64,000 nt of DNA from Polyodon spathula (GCF_017654505.1 NC_054565.1:4835474-4899473), one strand, 5' to 3'. Positions 1 through 12,414 are shown, counted from the first letter of the stretch. Numbers and translations are program-made. The notes: generated from the sequence alone by a model not told the origin.

Positions 1-333
1 GTGTGCAGGATCAAAGGGGAAAGCCAGTGTTGCTCAGCAGTAGTCTTTAAGGAACCCTGTTCTGTTTTGCAGTAACAGTTCTTATTTTGCTTTTCTCTTG
101 CCTTATAAGCAAAGGCACACACACTGTACTTTTTGTGATTTTATCTCCTGAGAATGCCAGGCTAGCGCATGTCAGAGTTACGGAGTTCGGTCTTTGCCAT
201 GGTTACAGTACCTTGCTGTGCCGTCTGGAATGTTTATTTACAGACAATGTAAATTCTTAGCAGTCAGCAGGTGAAAATGCCTCCATGGTCTCACAGTGAG
301 AGAAACATAAATACATAAATTAATTAATAAATC
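1..333. other. Intergenic DNA, nothing recognised
   Basis: No coding signal or repeat structure that I can support. AT-rich vertebrate-type non-coding sequence leading into an ATTA microsatellite. Confidence 0.5.
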
Positions 334-373
334 AATTAATTAATTAATTAATTAATTAATTAATTAATTAATA
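334..373. repeat. (ATTA)n microsatellite
   Basis: About ten uninterrupted copies of a four-base ATTA/TAAT unit, with imperfect copies extending left to about 310. Confidence 0.9.
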
Positions 374-602
374 AAGATCACAATGAGGGCACCTAACACA
401 AATTCTGGAATTACAGAAAAAAGGTGAAGACTAAACTAAATCTTGCATATATTTCTCATAGCACTAGTGAATGCACAAACTGAAACGTTTAGGTACTTGA
501 CTTTCTTAAAAGCTTTGCACAGGTTTTTCCTGAGTGAGGTGTTTTTTTTTGTTTGTTTTTTTTTAATTATAAGTGAGAAATCTAAATAATCTATAACTTT
601 AC

Positions 603-735
603 TTATAAAAATACCCTTATATTATACATTTAACATAGTTTCCCATGGTTTACCATGTTTTACCATGTTTATTGGGCTTTAGAAAGCTTACCTATGCTCT
701 CTTACACTTGACAATGTTTTATAATGGGTCTTCTC
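603..735 (+). repeat. TTACCATG-type MITE fragment, copy 1
   Basis: Contains the series CCCTTATA, then repeated TTTACCATG motifs, then GCTTTA-type motifs. The same order occurs at 7242-7430, 18085-18245 and (reverse) 55205-55379. This copy lacks a clear right end. It is probably a short non-autonomous DNA element, but the superfamily is not known to me. Confidence 0.45.
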
Positions 736-2296
736 TTCACAAGTCTTTAGAGAATGGGTGCAAGTTGAATTATTGCTCAAACAGTTTTTTGTATGAAGGA
801 CATTTTTTAAATAAATAGGTTTTTAGGTTATATTTTGTTATATTATGTTACTGATTAAGTGAGTTTCTGGATTATTAAGTCTTTTACAGACCACATTTCA
901 CAGGTCAGAATGTTAAACCTGCAGACCCATGACAGTCTTTGTACAATGCAAAAGAAAACCTACATGGAAGATTGGATTAAGGCCAGTCTTGGCTGGTACC
1001 TGGCCTCAGTGTAGCACAAGACTCTCTATTTGTAGAGTTTAGATTTTATGTATAGCACACTCCATTCATTGTAGGTTCTTAATTCAAGTTTGCAAATAAT
1101 ATAATTTTAAATGAACCCATGCTGCTGTTTTCTTTTTCTTGAATTGATTTGAAATGTCATTTTAATAATGTAGGCCACCCCTCTCACTCGTCCACAGCAT
1201 TCCAGCCTGGCCCAGCATTACTTTAGACTTATGTTTTAGATGGCTTCAGCCAGACTATTCTATCTGGTTGGCTGAGCAGATCCGTGAGGTTTATAAATGG
1301 CACTAGAGTAACGTGTAACAAATCCTGTGTCAGTATTGAGTCCACTGGTCAAAGTACCAAATGGTCTCATTCTTATTTATTATAAATTGCAGAATATTAA
1401 CTGGAGCACCATTCAATAACAGTGGCAGCTAACAGAGGATCTTTAAAAAGCAAGTAGCTTTGTCTTAAATCTTGACAGGATGTGGCTTTAACATGGAAAA
1501 TTCCAAGCATGCGACACACCAGCCTGCACAAAGGCATTCTAATTAACAAGCAAATTGGCTTTTAATGGGAAACAAACAGCATGTCAGTAAAAACCCACTG
1601 AGTGTAAAAGCGCATTTTCAAGCCTGTCTTTGAGATGCCATAGTTAGCATAGCAATCCCCCTGCTCGCAAATGAGTACTGTTTTTTTTCAGCTGTATATG
1701 ATTGAATTATTGCCCTGGCAGTCTCAATAAGAGATAATGCTCTAGAGGACTGTTCAATGCCTTTACTTTTACAATGGTCTGCGCCACAAACCGGAACTGA
1801 TATTTTCATATGGCTCACTGGCCTTCTCATGGTGTTTTATGGCTGGCTAAAATTGTTGAAGCAAACGTGGAATTATTTATTTTAATTATTTGTTTAATAT
1901 ATTGTATTTGAATTGCTCGGTTGTTATTTTTCAAGAGTTTGTTTTCAAGTGAAGCCCATATCACTTGTTTTGAATAGCTGGTTTCCTTTTCCTCCCATTT
2001 ACTTCCTGCGTTACAGGAAACAATACCCCACCTAATCCCTGTTAGTTCCCAAGGTCAATGTGGAATAACATTTGAAAACAAAAACATTAACAGCAAGACG
2101 AGACTGGACTGGAGAGAATATTGCTATGCTGGTGAGAATCAACACATGCTTTTTAAAGCCACGTTTAGCTCTTTATAGGTGGGCTGCAATGAAGGCACGA
2201 AACCAGTTTGAACAACAAACATTTAAGAAGAAAAGTAACAGTGTTTGCAGTTTGGAAGTATAAGCAGCTTAACGAGTTATTAGAATCAAGTAGGGT
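736..2296. other. Intergenic DNA, nothing recognised
   Basis: Only short chance reading frames (at most about 70 residues) without recognisable domains or splice context. No clear repeat boundaries. Confidence 0.5.
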
Positions 2297-2327
2297 TATT
2301 ATTTATTTATTTATTTATTTATTTATC
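2297..2327. repeat. (TTAT)n microsatellite
   Basis: Seven tandem TTAT units. The following sequence to about 2566 (ATCAGATGCTTTTA, then CGACTTACAG) looks like part of a dispersed fish repeat that runs into the minisatellite. Confidence 0.8.
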
Positions 2328-2567
2328 AGATGCTTTTAACCTAAACGACTTACAGAAATGAAATAAAATGTAAATGTATATAAGTTACAGGCAATAAAAT
2401 GCAAAACAAACACATGTATACAGTATATACAAAATAAATATAAAGGGAAATACACAAATACGTATAAATAGGAATTTACAAATAAAGATTGAATACGGGG
2501 GGTTTGAGAAGAGCAGTAAAAGACTGAACAGCCCTGAGAATAACCGTTAGCTGGTTCCACCACAGGG

Positions 2568-3160
2568 GGACAAGTGAAGAGAAGGCGCGAGCACGGGAGG
2601 AAGGAGAGTGAAGAGAAGGAGCGAGCACTTGAGGAAAGAGAGTGAAGAGAAGGCGCGAGCATGGGAGGAAGGAGAGTGAAGAGAAGGAGCGAGCACTTGA
2701 GGAAAGAGAGTGAAGAGAAGGAGCAGCACAGGAGGAAGGAGAGTGAAGAGAAGGAGCAGCACGGGAGGAAGGAGATTGAAGAGAAGGAGCAGCACGGGAG
2801 GAAGGAGAGTGAAGAGAAGGAGCGAGCACTTGAGGAAGGAGAGTGAAGAGAAGGCGCGAGCACGGGAGGAAGGAGAGTGAAGAGAAGGAGCGAGCACTTG
2901 AGGAAAGAGAGTGAAGAGAAGGAGCAGCACAGGAGGAAGGAGAGTGAAGAGAAGGAGTCAGCACTTGAGGAAAGAGAGTGAAGAGAAGGAGCAGCACAGG
3001 AGGAAGGAGAGTGAAGAGAAGGAGCAGCACGGGAGGAAGGAGATTGAAGAGAAGGAGCAGCACGGGAGGAAGGAGAGTGAAGAGAAGGAGCAGCATGGGA
3101 GGAAGGAGAGTGAAGAGAAGGAGCGAGCACGGGAGGAAGGAGAGTGAAGAGAAGGCATAG
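2568..3160 (+). repeat. 33-bp purine-rich minisatellite with higher-order structure
   Basis: About 18 copies of a 33-bp unit built from GAGTGAAGAGAAGGAGC, AGCACGGGAGGAAGGA and variants (CGAGCACTTGAGGAAAGA). Because 33 is divisible by three, frames on both strands stay open, giving an 11-residue repeat (like KESEEKEQHGR) on the plus strand and Ser/Leu/Phe-rich repeats on the minus strand. These long frames come from the unit length and are not evidence of a protein. The rare variant GGAGATTGAA appears at 2771 and again at 3039, which indicates duplication of a block of about 268 bp (eight units). Confidence 0.92.
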
Positions 3161-3840
3161 CAAGTCGGCCAGTAGAGAATGAGCGGAGAATGCGAGAAGC
3201 AATACAAGGAGACACGAAGGTTTGGAGATGGGAAGGGGCAGTATGATAAATAGAGCGATAGGCAAGAGAATAGAATGATAAGCAACAGATCTTGCACGTG
3301 TTTCAAAACAAGAGACATACTCTATTATAAATCATGTAGAAAAATCTACCATTCACCGTTAAACATATATTACCATGTGTACAGATGTGTCACTCTGTTT
3401 AGGCAAAAGAACAACACCTTTTTATGTTTAATACGAGTTCCTGAGTACAATCCTATTTTTTTTTTTATTTATAATCAGTACTTTGTGTGTAGGGTGTCTA
3501 TTTATAAGAGTCGTCATGTTGAATAGTTTGAGCAGCAGGACCTCTCATCTAAAATTGTCAGCCTTTTTATAACAATAGGAGACACCCTACACACCACGTA
3601 TTAACCTATAAAAGCAAACAGACATGCGAAGCAGGGTTTGAACTGACAACATCTGTGCCTTGGTTTTTCATTGTCTCTGCCCTGTCTTAAACCTGCTGTG
3701 GATCTGTGCAACCTTGTATAATAGCAATGTCGCAACTGCACTACAGCTGGAAGAGTGAGCAGATACAAACTGACACAGACAACCTTGTCTCTCCATTGAG
3801 CCCTGCGCATAAACACCTCTTCCCTGATTACCGTAAACAA
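3161..3840. other. Intergenic DNA, nothing recognised
   Basis: No supported gene. Short open frames here have no recognisable similarity. Confidence 0.45.
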
Positions 3841-3848
3841 CAGTGTAT

Positions 3849-3955
3849 AAGTCTCACCGGTGTATAAATCGCCCCCCCCCTTTTTGAAACAACAATTTCA
3901 GGAAAAAGCCTATAGGTCACACCGGTGTGTAAGCCGCTCCCCCTTTTTAGGACCC
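3849..3955 (+). repeat. Dispersed repeat with duplicated CACCGGTGTRTAA motif
   Basis: Two related segments, each with TATA(A/G)GTC, CACCGGTGT(A/G)TAA, a C-rich run and CCTTTTT, lie about 63 bp apart. CACCGGTG is itself palindromic. The arrangement resembles the end of a common fish DNA-transposon repeat, but I cannot name it. Confidence 0.45.
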
Positions 3956-5019
3956 CCTAAAATACCTAGAAAATAAACTTATACAAAGGTTTTTACAGTA
4001 ATCATCCCCTGGCAATGGGGATATAGTGGAGGTGGTCGTACGTACGTATGTCACACTTTACATATTTTCATATATATGGAATATCACTTATCCAGTTTTC
4101 ACTTTCTGATTCTATACTATTCTGTATGTGCTGTTGATATATGTCATTTCATTTTTAATTTACAGTCATGCTTGTTTTTAAAGGATCCACTCTTCAAATA
4201 ACTTCTAAACGACTGGTTTTCATGACCTTACTATAGATTGGGGTATTCTCCAAGACATTAAACTGATTAACTGCTCTGATATCCTTCATTGATTTTTGCT
4301 CTAACTTTATAAACTACATACCTAAACATTTTCTTTCTTCATAAGAAACTGTCTGTGTTCAATAAACTTCTTGTAATTTACAAGTATTGTTAGATCTTGT
4401 TTGTAATAAACCTTCAACCATATATTTGAACTTTCAAATTACTGGGAGTTTTGATTAACTAAGAGTCATAGTTAATCATAAGAGTAACAGTATTTATTTA
4501 ATATCCTAACCGTTAGATAAGGGGTGTTGTTTTGACATCATCCTGGGCTTTGACATTGGGGAAATCATGATCATTTGAGACTACCATACTCCTTAGTTCA
4601 TACTTTGGAGTTTACTAGTCTTAATTTTTTTTACACGACATATATGACTAATAAAAAAATGTAAAAAAAAACAGAGAAAGGTTAAATGAATGAATAACAG
4701 AACTGACAAATGTGCATAATGAATGAACACAAGCAAGGTCTGCAGTCTGTAAAGATAAAAAAAAAACTGTAAAACTATATTACTAATGCTTACTTACAAG
4801 CTGTATAGCATAACAGAGTACGTCATAGACAAACGATTTCAGCAAGCATGGCAAGGACTGGATGTGCTGAGCAGAGTGTGCTGAGTAAATGATACACAGG
4901 CAAAGTGGAAAACACTGCTTCTCAGTGTTGCTCTTAAAGGAGCACCAACAGGGGTTTTCAAATCCATGTTCTTACTGCTAGAAATATTATCTCTTCACCC
5001 ACTTCTCTTCTGCTGAGAA
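3956..5019. other. Intergenic AT-rich DNA, nothing recognised
   Basis: No coding signal and no inverted or tandem repeat that I can bound. Confidence 0.45.
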
Positions 5020-5354
5020 CACAGTGTAACAATCTATTTTTTTTGTTTTTGTTCCTGGATAGTAAGTGTTATTTCCTAATTGCTTATGCCTCAAAAGTAT
5101 AGATAATGGCTATTATTCCCCACAAACTTTGCTTTTGTGACCAGAACAGTGATATTTTGAAATATCACTATTTCCAATGAGAAAACGGGCGCTTTTGTGT
5201 CTTTTCGTTCACATAAAGTCAGAAAAAAACAACATATGAATCCAAATTAACATGTATTTATACTAAAGTAATACAAAAATGACTACAAAAGATTTAGAAG
5301 CGAGTAGTTTTTCGAGATTTACAATTATACTGTAAATTTGCAGTATAATCGTAA
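5020..5354 (+). mobile_element. End fragment of the CACTA-tipped transposon (relative of 13155-14493)
   Basis: From CACAGTGTAACAA onward this matches the left end of the 13155-14493 element almost base for base over about 300 bp (TTCCTGG(A/G)TAGTAAGTG, ATTCCCCACAAACTTTG, CATAAAGTCAGAAAAAAACA, GAGTAGTTTTTCGAGATTTAC). Homology stops where that element enters its coding end. Here the sequence instead folds back in a 36-bp near-perfect palindrome (5319-5354). It is a truncated or rearranged, non-coding copy. Confidence 0.8.
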
Positions 5355-6654
5355 GAAAATGTATTACAGAATATATTAGCACATAATGAGGTCTATTCAG
5401 TTGATCTAGAGTATATAAAAACTGATACTGAGATAATTACATTTTGTGTACAGATGTTATGAAAATGAACGATCTAATAGTGCGAATTATTGAAAATAAG
5501 ACATGCTTGTGAGTCTGGGGTGGTTTTCGATTATAGATGTTGTTTAAGTTCATTGTCAGGCAGGTCACCGCGATCACTCTCCATCCCCCAGGATGCGGAG
5601 CGACTGTAGAGAGGAGCATGTGTCTCTCAAGCCAGCAAACATCCTACAGCTTTTAATGCAATTAACACAGACATGTAATTACATGTTTAAACCACAGGGG
5701 GCAGGATTCCTCCCCAGGGGGCACCACTGTAATGGCTTGGCATCCCAGCCTATTGAGTCCAATACGATAGCAACCACTTACCTCACGGTTCAAAGCGCTT
5801 TGCCATTCAACTTTAGAGCAAACTCTATAGCCATGCGGTAAGTACAGGTCTTATGCTAATATCAGTATTTTCAGCTCATCAGCCACTAGGAGGAGTTTGA
5901 TTACAAGCACTGTGAAGTTCTGCCAGTAGGCGTCACTGTGGTGTTGCGGGCTAAAAGAAGCAAAGCGTAAAAAAAATTTTGTGTGAAGCTCAATAGAAGT
6001 TTTTTTTGTGTGATTATTATCTAGATGCTGGTTTTCCATAAGCACTGTGTGTTTGTGATATTACTGTACAGTTGGTAGCAGATGGCACATGTTATACAAA
6101 CTATACAGAGCGTGTAATAGATTTCAAAGTACTTTGAACACCTGCCATTTTTAACTGTTCAGATCTTCAGAGATACTACACGCACGTTGATGCTTCCGTC
6201 GCGGTAAAACAACTTTTTTTTCACGTCAGGGTTAGTAATAACATCTAGCTGATGTGTAGGATGTGATAAAAGTGTCATAACATAACAATGTTAGTCTGTA
6301 TTATCGTTGTGTTTCTTTTTCACATGTAGAAAAGGATGCTCCATGGCGCAGTGTGTATGATAGAGGATACTACTCGAACATTCATGGAGTAGTTTAGCTA
6401 TTCCACAGATGAACATCCTTGTGAGAGAAATAACCACAGCTCTCATGGATTATATGGCTCTTTATGTTTTGTACAATGTGTGGAAAAGAATGATTCAATT
6501 CGCTCAAGTTAGACATCTTTTTAGTAAGGGGGTGTAATGTGGAATAGTGTGATCTGTGAGGCCACTCTTCTAAATTAATGCAAGAGAGATTCCAAAATAA
6601 GAAATCTTTCACTCAGCAGCACCCTGTGGCAAAGTTCCCCACCCCTGGGCTATT
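5355..6654. other. Intergenic DNA, nothing recognised
   Basis: Small open frames (up to 82 residues) lack recognisable domains. No bounded repeat was seen. Confidence 0.45.
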
Positions 6655-7225
6655 TATTTGTGTTGTAAGTTATGTGTAGTTTATTAGTGTTGGTGTATAG
6701 TCATTGGTACACAGGATATAAATGGGTCTGTGTAACACAAGTGTTTAAAATGTATATGTGTATTTAGGCACGAGGATTGCACAGCACTTCACATGCAAGT
6801 AAAATGTAATAATATGCGAGCACAGGGAATTGCACTTTATTAATTCACATGCAGTTGTACCGAGACTCCAATTGAATGATTGATTAGCAATCGAGTCTCA
6901 GTACAGCTGCGTAAAAGCAACATGTTTTCACTCACTCGGGGTTGTGTGTTCATTGAGTGGAGAATGGGTGTGGAGAGGAGAAAGCAAAAGCATCAAGTAA
7001 AGTAGATCATAATTTCACTCACCTTGTTTATCTGTTCATCTGCTGTTTGTTAGTGTGTTTCGTTTACTGTTTTGTCATTTTGTTTGGCGTCAAGTGCCGT
7101 GTGCTGTTTTGTTTAAATCTCGTTTATTTTGTTTATTAAATGCTGAGCACAGCTCAGCTTCACCAAACATCCACGTCTCTGTTTGTCCTGTGTTATTGTT
7201 CCGGGTTTGACGCCACCCACTACGG
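6655..7225 (+). mobile_element. LTR-like or SINE-like dispersed repeat, plus-strand copy
   Basis: Homologous along its length to the reverse complement of 47795-48345. Shared landmarks are TTGGT(A/G)CAC, GGATATAAATGGG, TGTATTTAGGCAC, GAATGATTGATTAG and a closing part with CCGGGT(T/C)TGACG then GTGTCACA-like sequence. An internal TATAAA-like site and a late TTATTAAA suggest a solo LTR, but I found no target duplication and no internal retroviral or Gypsy coding sequence. It could equally be a SINE. Confidence 0.5.
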
Positions 7226-7241
7226 CCGTCTTTGTCACACA

Positions 7242-7430
7242 CCCTTATAAAAGTTCACCTCTGTAAACTTTCACATGCTTTTGCAGTCATAGATCACCAT
7301 GTTTTTTTTTTTATTTTTTATATGCTTTACAATATTTCTTGGTGCGTTACAATGCTGATTTATGCTTTATAATGCTTTCACAAAGCTTTATTACACTTTG
7401 CTATTTTTAGAATGGTAAACTTTTATAAGG
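7242..7430 (+). repeat. CCTTATAA-ended MITE, complete copy
   Basis: Inverted termini CCTTATAAAAGTTCACC on the left and GGTAAACTTTTATAAGG on the right enclose about 190 bp with repeated GCTTTA(C/T)AATGCT motifs. Related copies are at 603-735, 18085-18245 and 55205-55379. It is non-coding and probably a non-autonomous DNA transposon. Confidence 0.65.
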
Positions 7431-9470
7431 ACATTACTGAGTGATTTCTCAAAAAAATAAATTAGAAATTGTGACGGGTCAATAAACGAAGTACAACTGC
7501 CCGTTTTACTGAACGCTTACTTTCTAAATATTTATTCAATAAATATTTCTCTCCTCTTGAGTGTTTAATGCGCAATCTCTCTGTAGATTTTCCGAATAGG
7601 AATGGTCTGTTAATGAGGGCATGAAGAGGAAGCAAGCCTGCTTGGCATGCCAGTCCGCTGGCCCTGCTTGGAAATGAGTTGAAAATCAGACAGGGTGAAC
7701 TTCCTTTGGAATCACAACAGAGAACGAGGCATAGGGAGAAAGAAACAGACAGCCTGATCAATACTCTTACAAAGAGAGACAGAGCAGGGGGGGAGGGAAA
7801 GAAAGGAATATAGTGTGAGAGAGGGATAGCAGCGAATCTGAGGAACAAGTGAAAGTGGGGTGATGTGATCACGTTTACATCTGGTATGGATCTTGGCAGC
7901 AGCATTCTGAACTAGCTGCAGAAGTATATTCCCAATTAAAGAATATTTTACACAGTGGATGCCCAAGACACAACCCCCTGTGCCTTTCACAGGAATTCAA
8001 CAGGAAGTTAAAGCTGACAGGTGTGAGTATTAGTGATATTTATGCGTAGATACTGCTGGAATCGAGGATACTCTGGGAGCTTTTTTCAGTGGAAGAATCA
8101 ATAGCCTGCAGTTCATCCTCCTGTGTAATATTTCATTCCCACAACCCCTCCATAAAAGAAGTTGACAAATGTTTAGATAAATTGTTTCCTCCAGTTTTCT
8201 AATTTGGACACAGTCACAATAAACAAGCCATCTCATACCCTAATCTCTGCAAACACACAAACACACAAGGCAGTCCAGTGACTCTGTTGCCCCTGGCTGA
8301 AGCACATGCTATCTGGCAGTAGGCCTCATTACTCAATTTATATGACTCTGGGATTCAGAGGTCTTGTGAAGCGCTTCACAGCTCGTCTATATTTAGGCTG
8401 CAGAGGAATGCGTGGAATGGGCCACACTGCCCCCCAGCCAGAAGCACAATAACAGTGACTGGGAGAACCACACTCCCATACATTCCCTTACAGACCTGCA
8501 CCATGTGGAAGGAAATTAGAGGTTTAATTGAATGCTGTCAATCTTGCTTTGAAAAAGAATGAGTTCTTGATTTCTGACTTTTTGTTATTTTATGCAGCAT
8601 TATTCTTCAGCGATGATGGGGGAGGTGAAAACAAACAGGAAATGTGAAACAGTGTGCTCAGGGCTGTTGCATTAAAGTTGAGTAATGATAAGCCAAACAG
8701 ACTCTAGCTGCGTAAGGACTTTGTTGAGAAATCCAGTTCAAACCAAAGGACTCAGTTTTACTCTTGCAAAATGTTTTCAACACGTTTCAGAAACGACTGG
8801 CAATGCATTTCTCTTTGGGGGTCAAGAGGTGAAGCTCGGCAGCAGAGTTAACTCCACCAACCAACATTTCAAATATTCCAATGAAATCTTTACTTATACA
8901 TTGGTACTCACAAAACATGGAGCTTCATACGATAGACAGCATTTTTCCTTGTTTAATAGATCTGTATTCTCAATGGTGTTCGCTGTACTGTGACTCCATT
9001 GTCTCGCCACCGCAGGATCTGAGAAGCTAAAACTCAAGCAACTTTGCTCAGTAGATTCTTCCAGTGCTCGAGTCTGCACCGCTCAGAACTCAACAAGTAA
9101 AAAAAAAAAAAAAATACATGAAATTAAAAAATTGAACTTCACACTTAGTAAAAAGCAGTACACAGCAGCATTCTAGGGATTCTGCAACATCTATTAGCAG
9201 TAGAGGAAAGTTGGTCAGCTGGGAATGTAGAATTCAGAACAAGCCACTTACTGAAAACAGGTCTGCACCAGCAAGGCATACACAACTTACAGGATATACA
9301 ACTAGAAAGAAATGATCAGGCCTAAACTCTTGCAAAGGAAACTGCAAAAATCTGTCCTCAAGTTCATTTGGAAGGAATTGAAATCCCTAATACATTTCAG
9401 AATTGAGTTCCAGAGTTTAGGTGCTCAGTTCAAATAATGCAGCAAGATCTTGAGACATGAAATCAGGGTG
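7431..9470. other. Intergenic DNA, no supported gene
   Basis: The longest frames are 102 residues at 8685-8993 on the plus strand and 147 residues at 7462-7905 on the minus strand. They show no domain, signal peptide or homology that I recognise and are not treated as genes. A poly(A) run lies at 9099-9113. Confidence 0.45.
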
Positions 9471-9473
9471 CTG

Positions 9474-9838
9474 CTTTACATTTACATTGTACTTACTTAG
9501 TAAATACATGTGTAATAACATAATAACAATGTTATTAAGCATAGTTACAATGTACTTAATGTTTTTTTGTGTGATATAATCATAACCCTATCCTTAAACC
9601 TGACTCTAACCCTTACCCCCTAAACCCTAACCCTAACCCTTTTCTGATAGAATTGTGTACATATATTGTGCAAATAGATTTACATGTTAAATGCATAATA
9701 ACATGCAATAACATTGTGATTATGTGTAAGTGCACATGTATCTATTATGAAACTACTATATGTATCTACTATGTAACTACTATGTAAATATACAGTAATT
9801 AGAGTCACTTAAAGTGAAGTGTTACTGGAATGAGCATG
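9474..9838 (-). repeat. Fish MITE-like repeat containing telomere-like CCCTAA units
   Basis: The right end, read on the minus strand, begins CCAGTAACACTTCACTTTAA, a terminus typical of a common fish non-autonomous DNA repeat. Inside are ACTACTATGTA repeats and a short CCCTAA-like run at 9607-9640. The left end (GCTTTACATTTACATTGTAC) is only a partial inverted match. Confidence 0.5.
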
Positions 9839-12350
9839 TCTAAAATCTAACATACAGCCAGGCCTTGTGGGTCATTAATGACAATGAAGTGGTTTCAAGG
9901 GTCGTGCTGAAACGTTTTAATGAACTTGAATCTCAGAATACTTTGCTTTTACAGGAATATAGTGGGCCTATCTACCATCACCCAGCATGGTGTGTTGAAA
10001 TGTGTTTACATTCCTCATAAGATTGCTTTAGCAAGCTTCCTCCCCTCATTGAATACAGTGAGGCACGCAGACATGCCCCTGCTGTAACAGTACAGTATAA
10101 ATAACTTCAGGGTAAAACAGTCATTAAAGACGTTCTGTTGTTATACTTCTAACATGTTACATGAAACATCTAACCACTTTAAAAAAAGTTCAGTCCATTG
10201 GGATCCTATTAGAACCCATTTCCAGCCAGCAGACGAAATTCCCTCTATTGCATAGCAGCAATAGTATTTGCTTTTTAAATATATAGAAACATTTTTGCTA
10301 AAGTGAATGGGACAGTATATCTAAAAACAAGTAAGGGTTGAAACAGTATGGGATTGCAACTCTCTTTAAGAGATGGGATGCTGTATTTGCCCTATTGATA
10401 CACAGAGGCCTTCGCTGAAAGAAACCATTGGCAGAAATTGAAAGGCAAATTCTCCCCTCTACGCATCCTTTTGTATCTCCTGAGTGCTATAAATAATACA
10501 GCGTCTCTCAAATACTTAAATCAGAGTGATAGAGCTGCTAGCCAACTGAAGCCTGCTTTCTCCAGGAAACATCTTGGTCTGCAATGGGCCTGCTACTTGG
10601 ACATACTTGAAAGTGGTCTGAGTCCCACTTTAAACACCCAATACCACTTTGAACCAGTAGCTCGGGTACCTTACACTTATTGGGTTGAGAAAAATGTATT
10701 TCACGCTGGTCAAGATTTTGGGTGGGATATTTCACTCACCTCAAGCCTTTCACCTCTGAAGCCTGGATTCAAATCCACGTGCCGCTCAGCACACAAGTTT
10801 AATTAATTTGGTGGTTTGTCTCCCAGTACCTACAAAACACACACCTCAAAGACAACATACCCTGTCATCCCACTGTGTAATTTAAATGGAGGAGGTGTGA
10901 CGTTTTCAGGTTTTGCAGTCATTGACTCAAATTAAGACACCTTGTGATGTCCAGCATGAATAGCATTGGCTGTCGGTCTAGAAACCATGCTGAGTGGTCA
11001 TCACTGTGAAGCACGACAATCCTATTGTTGAACAAACCAAATCCAATTTACAGATGTGTTCAATAAATAAATATTGAAATGTTCTACACTATGTTGCTAT
11101 GTCTCCACGCTGGTCGTTTCAAGCATAGAAATGAAATTAAGCAAAGCTGTGCTTCTGGCAGGGAACTCACTTTAACCTCAGATCAAATCACGTAAACATA
11201 AAGCATTTTTAGGCATTTCCAATACCAGATCAAATCATCAGTCGAGTAGCTAGTATCTTATTTGTCCTCAATAAACAATACGTCCAATGAACAGCAAGGA
11301 AAGGATTTATATATTTTCTTAGTCCATTCCGTCCCTCCTTCCCCACTGGCTTTGTCTAATGGGGGAGAGCATCTATCCTACGGCCAGCTTCTCCACTTAT
11401 CCGTGAGCTAATTTATGGGTTGGGGTACCTCGAAAGGCGAGGCCAAAGAATGTAGTGTATAATCTGTATAATGTAGTGATGTTGTCTGTATGATTTATCG
11501 CATGAGTTTCCTGACTGAACCCTAATGATCTTGCTTCTTGCTTATACAGATAGCATGAAGTGGCATTCCTCCATGAGCTGATACCACCCTACAAACCCAC
11601 TTGCTCTGCCGTCTCACCTGAGCTTCACACTCAAGGTGACAGGGCTTCTAGCAGCTGAAATTTACAGAACTTCTTGCCCATCTCGTGTTAGTCTGCCCAT
11701 TTTCTTTTTTTTTTTTTACTAAGCCTTCTGCACAGTATCCTGAACGTCCTTGCTGGCCTCTTAACGTCAAACTTATAATTTACTTTTGACATTCTGGACG
11801 GCTTTGCTTTTGATAGACAAGCTTCTACTTCACTGCGGCAATGTAAGATAACGACCTCACAGCTATACAAAAACCACAGATATCACGACAGATATTAATC
11901 TAATATTTGAATAATCTACTTGTCGATACATATTTATATCTTATCAGTTGATCTTGCTTGCTTGCTAAGAAGCCTCTGCTTTCCTTGCGGTTAGGACTGC
12001 TGCTGCAGCAATATTTTTTCAATGATACATTTTTACTATCTAGGGCATGGGAACTAGGGGTGCTGGGCGTGCTGTGCACCTGCTGGTGCTGTCAGAAGCT
12101 GGTGCTATGATAAATCCTGCCAGTTTCGTGAATCATGAGCTGTGTGGGCAGTGCACTGTGTCTTTTTACATTGCTTTTGAACACAACGCTGACTGTCACA
12201 TCAGGGGCAGCATATTTTAAAATTGCACTGTTCCAATCTAGCGAAAGTCGGCTAGTAGATAGAATGGGTTAGATGTGAGTGTATATAATAGAACGGCTAT
12301 TGAAAATGTCCTCAAAAATAACAACTTTTTTGTAAATTCTTCAGCAGCAC
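9839..12350. other. Intergenic DNA, nothing recognised
   Basis: The largest frame is 122 residues (10438-10806, plus strand), without a recognisable domain. No bounded repeats. Confidence 0.45.
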
Positions 12351-12414
12351 CACCTGCTAAATTCTTTTGTCACAAATGCCGCAAACTGGGAGTGCTTCTC
12401 TGTGGAGCAATACT

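Noticed and set aside
2336..3318. Long minus-strand frames (309 and 280 residues) and several plus-strand frames
   Set aside because: They are open because the 33-bp tandem unit is divisible by three. They lack start context, domains and any codon structure beyond the repeat.
8685..8993. 102-residue plus-strand frame
   Set aside because: No recognisable domain or splice context, and of a length expected by chance in 64 kb.
9003..9060. 5S rRNA-derived SINE head (GGATCTGAGAAGCTAAAACTC)
   Set aside because: Resembles part of 5S rRNA (GATCTCGGAAGCTAAGCAG) over about 20 bases only. No box A/C spacing could be followed, so the match is too weak.
9607..9640. Interstitial telomere or chromosome fusion scar
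   Set aside because: Only a few imperfect CCCTAA units inside a dispersed repeat with its own end. Too short for a fusion site.
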